Of a DNA stretch of 64,000 nt, positions 54,308 through 61,619 are shown in pieces. The stretch spans positions 32,248-96,247 of the forward strand of contig CAZSBG010000009.1 of assembly GCA_964605145.1 (NCBI GenBank). The letters run 5' to 3'. Under the pieces are notes generated by a model. The model ran no database searches. It saw only the letters and a program-made list of their open reading frames with translations, and was not told where the DNA came from. The DNA is from CAZSBG01 sp964605145 (GTDB lineage: Bacteria; Zhuqueibacterota; Zhuqueibacteria; Thermofontimicrobiales; Thermofontimicrobiaceae). How positions within the stretch are numbered: position 1 is the first letter of the stretch; every line of letters begins with the position of its first letter. The translations under genes and the position numbers were made by a program.

Positions 54308-54843
54308 AGTGAGCCTCGAAATGCAAGAAGGTTGGAAAAACATCGGTTGGTGTAATGAAACAATCGGCGAAACACACCTCGGAAAAAGCGGTTTTGCCGG
54401 GTGAAAAAATAGTTGCTCAGAATTCGCCATTGCATCTGTAGCAGCTTCCCGTACAAGAAATGAATTATGCGATAGCGCCGGCGTGTAAGATCAATATCTT
54501 GATTTTTGGCTTTTATTTCAACGACTTTTCCAAGCACAAGAGACTCCGGAAAAGGATTGTCGAAACGTCCCACAGAATCACCCTTTGTGACGATGTAATT
54601 AAACATGCCTCTCTGAAATCGGGTTACAAATCGATGTGTGTAATATTTTGTTTCACAATCGATGAGAATAATGTCCCCCGGAATCAGTTCGGACGCTTTT
54701 GCAGCTTCAACAATAATATTATCCCCGGCGTGAATGACCGGGGACATGCTGTTAGTGATAACCTGAGATTTGATTGTTTGGCAAATAGCCAACTGCTCAC
54801 GAAGAATTTCAGTTATCACACTTGCCAATTTTTGATCATTCAT
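54304..54843 (-). CDS. S24/S26 signal peptidase-like protein, Ser/His (Sec11/SipW) type
   Basis: The 179-residue protein has the signal-peptidase core: Ser32 in NSMSPVIHAGD, GDIILID, His70 in YYTHRF, and Asp89 in VTKGDS. Bacterial type-I enzymes use Ser/Lys; His70 in place of Lys marks the Ser/His type as in archaeal, ER and SipW enzymes. There is no obvious N-terminal membrane anchor; the C-terminal 60 residues are Arg/Phe-rich and may be amphipathic. In this cluster a role in cutting the modified peptide from its leader is plausible. Overlaps the nucleotidyltransferase gene (GTGA). Confidence 0.85.
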   Translation of the reverse strand: MNDQKLASVITEILREQLAICQTIKSQVITNSMSPVIHAGDNIIVEAAKASELIPGDIILIDCETKYYTHRFVTRFQRGMFNYIVTKGDSVGRFDNPFPESLVLGKVVEIKAKNQDIDLTRRRYRIIHFLYGKLLQMQWRILSNYFFTRQNRFFRGVFRRLFHYTNRCFSNLLAFRGSL

Positions 54844-54866
54844 AAAATAATTGCAAGTGATTTATT

Positions 54867-55016
54867 CTATGTATGAGATGGGGTACAAAGTAATGAAACA
54901 GATGTACAAGAACCAGCCAATGATTCAATAGTATTTGAATGACTGATGTTTGGTTTTATATATCGTTTCTTAATTGATTTTCTTTTCTTTTTCTCAGAAA
55001 AATTTTTTTCTGTCAT
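54867..55016 (-). CDS. Candidate RiPP precursor peptide, 49 residues
   Basis: ATG at 55016 has GGGAG seven bases upstream, a good ribosome binding site. The peptide has a Lys-rich start (residues 4-18, about half Lys/Arg), then RYIKPNI (18-24), SHSNTIESLAG (25-35) and a tail SCTSVSLLCTPSHT (36-49) with Cys37 and Cys44 and many Ser/Thr. YxxPxI resembles the YxxP leader motif read by PqqD-like domains in lasso and similar peptides. Leader end is not known; a cut after Gly35 would be natural. It lies between the radical SAM and S26 genes, same strand. Coding status is inferred from sequence and context. Confidence 0.75.
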   Translation of the reverse strand: MTEKNFSEKKKRKSIKKRYIKPNISHSNTIESLAGSCTSVSLLCTPSHT

Positions 55017-55069
55017 GATACCAGATCTCCCTAATTTTATGATTTAGCGCAATGAAACAAACCTTAGAA

Positions 55070-56137
55070 TTAGTATATTTTTTCAATTGGATAATTGATA
55101 ATGGTTTTTTTTGTTACCGATTTCCTGATACTCGCATGCCTGCATGATTCTTTTGCCGGCTCATAAAGGCTTCCATGCTCCATTAAAGCGAGCCCCGGGC
55201 AGGGACTACAGTAATCCATGTCGTCACAGGTTGCACAATGCTTTAGCTTTGTTAACGTTAATTCACGAATATGTTTTAAAACCAATGAATTCGACCAAAT
55301 TTCACGAAATGGTTGTTGGCGTAAGTTACCTGCTTTTTGTTGTATTCGGACACAAGGATAAACATCTCCAAATGGCGAAATTAATGTGACTATTTTGCCA
55401 GAACTACATATTGTTTCATTTAGGTCGCGATGAAAAAAATCCAAATTTGAAAAATTTTGCTTATAAAATTTAATAATGTCTTGTGTCTCTAACCGATATT
55501 TCAGCGGTAGTTTATCATTGTTCGCTTTTGGATTAATCACTGGATCCGGAAGAAATTTTGCACCAACAAAATCTGCATACTCCTGAATGGCTCTCAATTC
55601 ATTTATATTTTGTTTCATGACAATCGTTTTTATATGCACATTCATTTTGAATTTTATCAGATGATGTATTGCAGACATTGTTCGCGCAAAAGAACCGGGG
55701 ATTTGTGTAATACCATCATGTATGTCTTCGGACATGGCATAGATGCTGATTTCAACAAACAGTGGATAGAACTCTGCAATTTTCTTCGCGTAACCTTCTG
55801 TGATCAGCGTTCCATTTGTGAATAACCGCAATGCAAATCCTTTAGATTTCGCGTGCGAAATAATGTCAAAATAGTCTTTCCGTAGCATGGCCTCGCCGCC
55901 GGAAATTGCAAGGTACAATGTCCCTGCCTCTGCCAATTGATCCAAAATGTCTTTTACTTCATCTGTTGTCAATTCCTGTCTGTCCGGTTCGTTCACCGCG
56001 TAACAATGAACGCATTTCAAATTGCAGCGGTAAGTCAAATCCAGGTGCGCGTAAAGCGGTATATTTTTAGCTGCGGCTCTGCGCTCGAGGTCACCATAGG
56101 ATGTGCTGTGTTTTTTGTTTGTCGGAGCTGATTGCAT
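55070..56137 (-). CDS. Radical SAM/SPASM peptide-modifying enzyme
   Basis: The 355-residue enzyme has the [4Fe-4S] motif CNLKCVHC (about residues 36-43), the SAM-binding ISGGEAMLRKDY (about 78-89) and a C-terminal SPASM domain with Cys in ETICSSGK, GDVYPC, HCATCDDMDYCSPC (CX2CX5CX2C) and ESC. This is the PqqE/AnSME-like design that modifies side chains of peptide precursors. The candidate precursor follows 53 bases downstream. ATG at 56137 has GGGGA upstream; the longer open frame to 56287 runs through a palindromic repeat and is rejected. The modification type (thioether, C-C bond or other) cannot be told. Confidence 0.93.
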   Translation of the reverse strand: MQSAPTNKKHSTSYGDLERRAAAKNIPLYAHLDLTYRCNLKCVHCYAVNEPDRQELTTDEVKDILDQLAEAGTLYLAISGGEAMLRKDYFDIISHAKSKGFALRLFTNGTLITEGYAKKIAEFYPLFVEISIYAMSEDIHDGITQIPGSFARTMSAIHHLIKFKMNVHIKTIVMKQNINELRAIQEYADFVGAKFLPDPVINPKANNDKLPLKYRLETQDIIKFYKQNFSNLDFFHRDLNETICSSGKIVTLISPFGDVYPCVRIQQKAGNLRQQPFREIWSNSLVLKHIRELTLTKLKHCATCDDMDYCSPCPGLALMEHGSLYEPAKESCRHASIRKSVTKKTIINYPIEKIY

Positions 56138-56189
56138 CAATAAATTTCCCCATTCAATCATTTCTAGTCGTTCGTTTCCAAAATAGTGT

Positions 56190-56275
56190 GTCATTGCGAG
56201 CGAAACGGGGTGAAGCGAAGCAATCCCCTGCCCACAAGCGTGAGATTGCTTCGGCCAAAAATGCCTCGCAATGAC
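56190..56275. repeat. GTCATTGCGAG-type palindromic repeat
   Basis: Starts GTCATTGCGAGCGAAACGGG and ends GCCTCGCAATGAC; inner arms include GAAGCGAAGCAATC and GATTGCTTCGGC. Imperfect 86-base palindrome. Confidence 0.88.
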
Positions 56276-56355
56276 AATTATTTGCAATGTTATTTAGTAC
56301 TACATAGTCAGATTAAAAAATGTCTCGAAAAACAAAGCAGTATTTCATAATCATT

Positions 56356-56432
56356 GTCATTCCCGCATGCTTTTAGCGGGAATCTCCTCGTGTTTTAGAA
56401 TGAGATTCCTGCAAAAAACGTGCAGGAATGAC
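56356..56432. repeat. Short double-hairpin GTCATTCCCGC element
   Basis: GTCATTCCCGC pairs with GCGGGAAT at the left, GATTCCTGC with GTGCAGGAAT at the right, and GTCATTCC with GGAATGAC end to end. 77 bases, a compact relative of the element at 35223. Confidence 0.88.
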
Positions 56433-56520
56433 AGAAAAATGGTAATCTGACTAAGTAGTATTAGTATATTACAAATTATTTTCTGATCATTTTTGGCAGA
56501 ATATTTAAATACTCTATATA

Positions 56521-56602
56521 GAACACGGATGACGCTGATGAAACAGATTTACGCAGATAAAAATCCGTGAAGATCAGCGTCATCCGTGTCATCTGCGTTC
56601 TA
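56521..56602. repeat. ACACGGATGA-type palindrome with 17-bp perfect arms
   Basis: ACACGGATGACGCTGAT at 56523-56539 is the exact reverse complement of ATCAGCGTCATCCGTGT at 56573-56589. It would form a long hairpin with a 33-base loop. Confidence 0.85.
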
Positions 56603-56662
56603 TTTTTTATTCTGGTTTATCCAGGTTAGGAAACGTAATAGTAGTATTATTCATTTGAAGTA

Positions 56663-56947
56663 TCACATTTTGCTTACAAATTCAATCATGTTTTTCTCAA
56701 CCAATTCTTCGATAAAAATTGTCGTGTCCGCTTCCGCGGTCGCCAATTCCACATCAAACTCATTTTGAATTTCAGCGGCGATCTCTCGCACTGTTCGAGA
56801 ACCATCGGTCAATTCCCAAACGCGGGTGCCAACTTCATTCAATGTGTTAATTGATCCTTCCATGGGTTGCACGATTACGGCCTCGCCATCCACAACGCGG
56901 GACGCGGTTTGGGTGCTTTTGTTTGGGTAATTGTCAAGAAAGCTCAT
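56663..56947 (-). CDS. PqqD-like peptide chaperone / RiPP recognition element
   Basis: The 94-residue protein is a winged-helix PqqD-like domain: SRVVDGEAVIVQPMEGSINTLNEVGTRVWELTDGSRTVREIAAEIQNEFDV with the typical LNEVGTRVWEL turn. It would bind the leader of a ribosomal precursor peptide and deliver it to the radical SAM enzyme. ATG at 56947 has GGAGG upstream and overlaps the end of the HPr-kinase-like gene by 14 bases, so the two are coupled. A longer frame to 57049 lies inside that gene. Confidence 0.93.
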   Translation of the reverse strand: MSFLDNYPNKSTQTASRVVDGEAVIVQPMEGSINTLNEVGTRVWELTDGSRTVREIAAEIQNEFDVELATAEADTTIFIEELVEKNMIEFVSKM

Positions 56948-57794
56948 GAATTGTCCTCCAGAATGAATTGTCTTTTGTGAAATGTAGTTCATAACAGGGA
57001 ATGCGGTTGGCCAAACTTGTACAGAATTCCAGGGCAGTTTCACTGCCAATCGAGTGATTGCTCAAAGGCCGAACGCTGTTTAATAATTCAAAAACAGCGT
57101 TTACAGGTTTCATTTTTAGCGCATAGGTGCGCGTATCCTGAATAAGCCGGAAACACGCTCTTATACGCGCAGTGGTGTTGGTAAGCTGGAAGCCATTTTT
57201 TTCTGAATTGAACGGGCAGGCTGAAACGTTCGCAGAACCATTTTTCTGCTGCAGCACAAGCAAATCGTCCCCTAACACAAATCGCGGTTTTGAGAAATTC
57301 GTCACTGTTGTTTTTCCCACGCCGGACGGCCCGAAAAAAATGTATCCTTCTTCGTTTTCAATGATACCGGCTCCATGAAATACGGTGGATTTGTTCTGCA
57401 GAGCAACGACAGCAAAGGCAACCCGTAAAAAATGCTCCAGCCAGGATAACGGATTAGCTTCATTGATCGCCATCTCAGCGATACCTGTTTCCAAATTCAC
57501 ATATCCAATAAAATAGTTAGACCGGACAAAGCAGGTGTTCCCTTCGTATCGCTGATCCACATACAAATTATCGTTGCCTTCAGAATCGGGAAAGTGAATT
57601 CCCTCTGTCAGATGAATGTCAATCTTCAGAAAACAGCCTGTTTCTTCGGTGGTAAATTTGATATATTGGTCCCCCAACGCATCCATCAACGCTTTATCTG
57701 TAGAATTCAATTGAACCACAAAATCAGCGATTTTTAATTTCAGAGAATAGGGTTCGTGTGCGAATTTATAGGAGTCGAATGGAAATGTGTTCAT
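56934..57794 (-). CDS. HPr-kinase-like protein
   Basis: The 286-residue protein has a C-terminal HprK-type kinase core: the P-loop FFGPSGVGKTTV (about 153-164), an upstream FHGAGI with His140, and LGDDLLVL (about 174-181) with the Asp pair. The N-terminal 130 residues replace the usual HprK N-domain and are not recognised. Proteins of this sort in lasso clusters phosphorylate a Ser of the precursor peptide (as known for paeninodin). Here the substrate may be a Ser/Thr of the 54867 peptide. First gene after the promoter at 57891. Confidence 0.88.
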   Translation of the reverse strand: MNTFPFDSYKFAHEPYSLKLKIADFVVQLNSTDKALMDALGDQYIKFTTEETGCFLKIDIHLTEGIHFPDSEGNDNLYVDQRYEGNTCFVRSNYFIGYVNLETGIAEMAINEANPLSWLEHFLRVAFAVVALQNKSTVFHGAGIIENEEGYIFFGPSGVGKTTVTNFSKPRFVLGDDLLVLQQKNGSANVSACPFNSEKNGFQLTNTTARIRACFRLIQDTRTYALKMKPVNAVFELLNSVRPLSNHSIGSETALEFCTSLANRIPCYELHFTKDNSFWRTIHELS

Positions 57795-57890
57795 GTGCCA
57801 GGCCTGATCCGTAAAATGTCGTTTTAATTTCGTTTACAAATAATTTTGAAAACATGTATCTGTCCGGGTTAACTATTTTTGAATAGACTA

Positions 57891-57919
57891 ATAATAAATA
57901 ATCAGGCCGACAATGTCAA
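57891..57919 (-). promoter_or_regulatory. Strong sigma-70-type promoter for the peptide cluster
   Basis: On the minus strand TTGACA (57919-57914) and TATTAT (57896-57891) are separated by 17 bases. It leaves a leader of about 90 bases before the HPr-kinase-like gene. Confidence 0.6.
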
Positions 57920-58126
57920 TAAAAATAAGAACATTATCTATAATTTCACAACTATTCCAGAATTGCAATAAATAAGGCTTTTATTCTCTTTTATCTATTT
58001 AATTTTTATTAACATTGTACCAAATAATTAAAGCCTTTATTCAAAGTTTACGATATAATGAAGAAGGCTTGGATAATCGTTGTAATTGTGTGATTGAAAA
58101 AAACTTGGCGTTAAAAATATCAGGTG

Positions 58127-58148
58127 TTGCAGAATTTTTTTTCTGCAA
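58127..58148. repeat. Small hairpin ahead of the LamG/GLUG gene
   Basis: TTGCAGAA and TTCTGCAA are exact inverted copies around a 6-base T loop, 42 bases before the start of the plus-strand gene. It may be an mRNA leader hairpin. Confidence 0.5.
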
Positions 58149-58189
58149 TATTAAATGATCAATTAAAAAAGAGTTGAAAGGAATTTGAA

Positions 58190-61100
58190 ATGAAAAAATT
58201 AATGTTTGTGCTGGCGCTTTCTGTTCTAGTTAGCGCAAATGTATTTTCTCAGAATAATGCCCTCGATTTTGATGGGACAAATGATTATGTGGATTTAGGT
58301 AATAGTAATGGTTTAAAACCAACTTCAGCTTTGACTTTTGAATGCTGGATGAATCCTGATAGCTGGAGTATCAGCGGTAATCATCACGTATTTGCCGGGA
58401 ATACTCAAAGTGGTGGTTACAATATTGCTCTGGGCTATCCCACAGGGACAGATATCGGTTTTGCCGTTTATTCTTTTTCAGCTTATCGTAGAGTGGATGC
58501 CTCTGTGAGCGGTTTTTCCGGCTGGCATCATGTGGGTGGAACTTTTGATGGGCAATATGTTAAACTTTATATCGATGGGCAATTGGTCGATGAATTTGAT
58601 ATGAGCACTTCTGGAAATACTATCACCTATACAGTCAGTAATAGCACCTTACTGGGGGCAGAAGCAGGTTCTGGGTCAGGATCTGGCGGGTATGAATATG
58701 ATGGAAAATTAGATGAAGTGCGATTTTGGAATGTTGTCCGCACACAAACAGAAATTCAGGATAATATGTACACCAGTTTAGCAGGCAATGAAAGCGGATT
58801 AATCGCCTACTACAAAATGACCGATGGTAGTGGCACAAGTTTGACGGATAATTCGACAAACAGCTATACGGGCACACTCACAAATGGAGTAAGCTGGACT
58901 GATGATATTGCTACTGTCGTACCCTTTGATACAGATAGTGATTCTAAATTGGAAATAAACAATGACGCAAATCTATTTTATTTGTCGCTACACTCTGGAT
59001 TATGGGATCTCGACTTCATTCAAACCGCTGATATTGCATTCAATGAAGATCAAACTCTGGTGGACTGGGATGGAGACGGTGTATTGGAACATATGGATTT
59101 TTATCCCGAAAATGATGATTATTATGGACTGGCAACCATTGGAAACAACAGTGTGTCATTTTCAGGAGAATATGATGGGCAGAATCATACGATTACAAAT
59201 TTGTATATTAATAGGGATCAGAATTATGTAGGGCTTTTTGGAAAAGCCAGTGGAGGCACTGTAAAAAATCTCGGGCTTCCCGGAGTGTATGTGAGAAGTG
59301 CGTCTTATAATTTTGTGGGCGGCCTTATCGGGTATCAGGGCACGGCAATCAATTGCTATACCACCGGCACTGTAAGCGGTGCGGCCTGTGTTGGTGGACT
59401 GATGGGTTACTATGGCAATGCCCAATCCTGTTATTCCACCGCTAATGTTTCCGGTTATTATAATATTGGAGGCCTGATGGGAACGGGTGGCAGTGCCAGC
59501 AACTGCTATGCAATGGGTAATGTAAGTTCAAATATTGGCCCTGATGGCGGACTTATTGGAAGCCTGGAAGTTGGCCATGTCATTAATTGCTATTCGGCTT
59601 CTTCATCGCAAACGGATGGTGGTCTCATTGGCGAAAAAAACCCAGATGAAAATATGGCATCTGTTACGAATTCTTTTTGGGATGTGACTATCTCAAATCA
59701 ATCAACAAGCGATGGGGGCACAGGAAAAACAACGGCAGAAATGAAAGATGTGAATACTTACTGGAATTCAACCTGGGATTTTGTGATTGAAACGGTTAAT
59801 GGAACGAATGATTACTGGGAAATGGATGAATCTGGATCTGTAAATAGTGGATATCCTTTTCTTTTCTATCAGAATGGAGATGAAGAATTAATCCCCGATG
59901 GGCTTGTTGCATTTAGTGGAGGAGCTGGTACTGAAGAAGATCCATACAAAATTGCAGATCTGGACGATCTGATTGGGCTCAGTGACAATAGCGGATATTG
60001 GGGAAGTGGAACCTACTTTATACAAACAGCAAATATAGATGCATCATCCACGAGTGGTATGAATAGTGGTGCGGGATTCAGTCCTATCGGAAACGGTAGT
60101 ACATCCTTTGGAGGCAATTATAATGGTCAAAATTATACGATATCAGGGCTGACAATTGACAGAGATCAGAATTATGTCGGATTGTTCGGCCGCGGAGGAA
60201 CGATTTCAAATTTGGGTGTCGTGAATTGCTCCATTAGTAATGCATCCGGAAATTATACAGGCGCTCTGGTTGGGCGGGGGGGAACAGTAACGAATTGTTA
60301 TTCCACCGGTACAGTAAGCGGAGCTAGCCACGTTGGGGGATTGATCGGATATTGGGGTAGTGCGGAATCCTGTTATTCTTCGGCTAATGTTACTGGCTTT
60401 ATCTATGTTGGTGGTCTAATGGGAACGGGCGGCAGTGCCAGCAACTGCTATGCAATGGGTAATGTAAGTTCAATTGTCAGTACTGATGGCGGGCTTATCG
60501 GAAGCCTGGAAGTTGGCGATGTCATTCATTGCTATTCGGCTTCTTCATCGCAAACGGAGGGTGGACTCATTGGCGATAAAAACCCAGATGAATATATGGC
60601 ATCAGTTACGAATTCTTTTTGGGATGTGACTATTTCAGGGCAATCAACAAGCGATGGGGGCACAGGAAAAACAACAGCAGAAATGAAAACGCTGGCTACC
60701 TTCACCGATGCGGGATGGGATTTCGAACTGGAAACAGATAACGGAGAGAATGATTACTGGGACCTGGATCGGACCGGTTCAACGAATGATGGCTATCCGT
60801 TCCTGTCCTGGCAAAACGGTGGGGAGATTGCACTTCCGGTTATGCTGGCTTCATTCGAAGCAGTGAAAAGAGATAATAGTATTTTGTTGCGCTGGTCGAC
60901 AACCTGCGAAATTGGATTAGCCGGATTTACAGTTTCACGGCGCTCGGAAACCTCGGGGTGGATCGAGCTTTCCGGTTATCAATATAATCCGGCGATGTGT
61001 GCCGTTGGTAATGAAATTTCTGGTGCGGACTATGAATACAAAGATACGACAGCAGTTTCAGATAAAATTTACCAATACTGTCTGCACGGGATCGATTATG

Positions 61101-61435
61101 CAGGGCAGGTTGTTTTTGAGTCATTCACAGAACTGAGCACAGGTGTCGAAATATATGACGACCAGCAGCCCGAAAAATATGCACTATACCCGGCCTATCC
61201 CAATCCGTTCAATCCAACAACCACGATTAAATTTGCGTTGCCGGAGAACCAGCATGTTCGAATTCGGGTTTTCGATGTGACCGGCAGGCAGATGGCGGAA
61301 TTGGTGGATGCGCCGATGAGCGCCGGTTTCCATCGTATGCAATGGCACGCCGCAAATGTGGGTTCCGGGGTTTATTTTATTCAATTTGAAACCGATAAAT
61401 TTTGTGAGCGCCGGAAGTGTTTGCTGGTGAAGTAA
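58190..61435 (+). CDS. Secreted LamG + GLUG-repeat protein with C-terminal sorting domain
   Basis: The 1081-residue protein has a signal peptide (LMFVLALSVLVSANVFSQ), a LamG/concanavalin-like domain (NALDFDGTNDYVDLGN to the KLDEVRFWNVVRTQ stretch, about 22-190), two GLUG-type repeat blocks (about 315-520 and 630-830), a beta-sandwich (LPVMLASFEAVKRDNSILLRWSTT) and a C-terminal domain starting YPNPFNPTTTIKFALPE, a type IX secretion-like sorting signal. It is likely secreted and attached to the surface. Part of the GLUG block is duplicated within the gene. Confidence 0.9.
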   Translation: MKKLMFVLALSVLVSANVFSQNNALDFDGTNDYVDLGNSNGLKPTSALTFECWMNPDSWSISGNHHVFAGNTQSGGYNIALGYPTGTDIGFAVYSFSAYRRVDASVSGFSGWHHVGGTFDGQYVKLYIDGQLVDEFDMSTSGNTITYTVSNSTLLGAEAGSGSGSGGYEYDGKLDEVRFWNVVRTQTEIQDNMYTSLAGNESGLIAYYKMTDGSGTSLTDNSTNSYTGTLTNGVSWTDDIATVVPFDTDSDSKLEINNDANLFYLSLHSGLWDLDFIQTADIAFNEDQTLVDWDGDGVLEHMDFYPENDDYYGLATIGNNSVSFSGEYDGQNHTITNLYINRDQNYVGLFGKASGGTVKNLGLPGVYVRSASYNFVGGLIGYQGTAINCYTTGTVSGAACVGGLMGYYGNAQSCYSTANVSGYYNIGGLMGTGGSASNCYAMGNVSSNIGPDGGLIGSLEVGHVINCYSASSSQTDGGLIGEKNPDENMASVTNSFWDVTISNQSTSDGGTGKTTAEMKDVNTYWNSTWDFVIETVNGTNDYWEMDESGSVNSGYPFLFYQNGDEELIPDGLVAFSGGAGTEEDPYKIADLDDLIGLSDNSGYWGSGTYFIQTANIDASSTSGMNSGAGFSPIGNGSTSFGGNYNGQNYTISGLTIDRDQNYVGLFGRGGTISNLGVVNCSISNASGNYTGALVGRGGTVTNCYSTGTVSGASHVGGLIGYWGSAESCYSSANVTGFIYVGGLMGTGGSASNCYAMGNVSSIVSTDGGLIGSLEVGDVIHCYSASSSQTEGGLIGDKNPDEYMASVTNSFWDVTISGQSTSDGGTGKTTAEMKTLATFTDAGWDFELETDNGENDYWDLDRTGSTNDGYPFLSWQNGGEIALPVMLASFEAVKRDNSILLRWSTTCEIGLAGFTVSRRSETSGWIELSGYQYNPAMCAVGNEISGADYEYKDTTAVSDKIYQYCLHGIDYAGQVVFESFTELSTGVEIYDDQQPEKYALYPAYPNPFNPTTTIKFALPENQHVRIRVFDVTGRQMAELVDAPMSAGFHRMQWHAANVGSGVYFIQFETDKFCERRKCLLVK
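59471..59746 (+). repeat. GLUG block duplication, copy A
   Basis: A 276-base stretch aligning without gaps with 60413-60688 (offset 942); about 23 differences counted by eye, roughly 92% identity. Confidence 0.9.
60413..60688 (+). repeat. GLUG block duplication, copy B
   Basis: Second copy of the 59471 stretch. Upstream of both copies the likeness drops quickly, so only the 3' part of the repeated block is nearly identical. Confidence 0.9.
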
Positions 61436-61619
61436 CGAGTGAAAAGTGAATAGGTAATAGAAAATAGAGATTGGGGAATTGTGTTTCCCTGGTTTGTTCG
61501 TAAATTAGGTGAAATAAAATCTCGCCTCAGCAGAAAAAACTTCAGGTTTTTGAGGCTTGGTGGCTAAGTGGTTTAATTCATAAATTCAGTGACATATAAA
61601 AACAATAAGGAGAAACAAA

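Larger units (their letters stand above)
56138..56662. other. Gene-free gap in the peptide cluster filled with palindromic repeats
   Basis: About 525 bases between the pqqD-like stop and the radical SAM start, with three different palindromic elements (56190, 56356 and 56521). A 15-codon frame at 56607-56654 lacks a ribosome binding site. The gap may contain a promoter for the radical SAM operon, which I could not place. Confidence 0.6.
57795..58189. other. Divergent promoter region
   Basis: About 395 AT-rich bases. Holds the promoter at 57891-57919 (minus) and the hairpin at 58127-58148 ahead of the plus-strand gene. No small gene is seen on either strand. Confidence 0.6.

Noticed and set aside
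54308..54430. 41-codon extension of the nucleotidyltransferase frame
   Set aside because: It lies inside the S26 gene; the GTG overlapping that gene's stop is the natural coupled start.
56138..56287. N-terminal extension of the radical SAM frame
   Set aside because: The extra codons cross the palindromic repeat at 56190-56275, and the ATG at 56137 has a ribosome binding site and fits the family.
56607..56654. 15-codon minus-strand frame just after the pqqD-like gene, considered as a second precursor
   Set aside because: No ribosome binding site, no Cys, no leader motif, and much too short.
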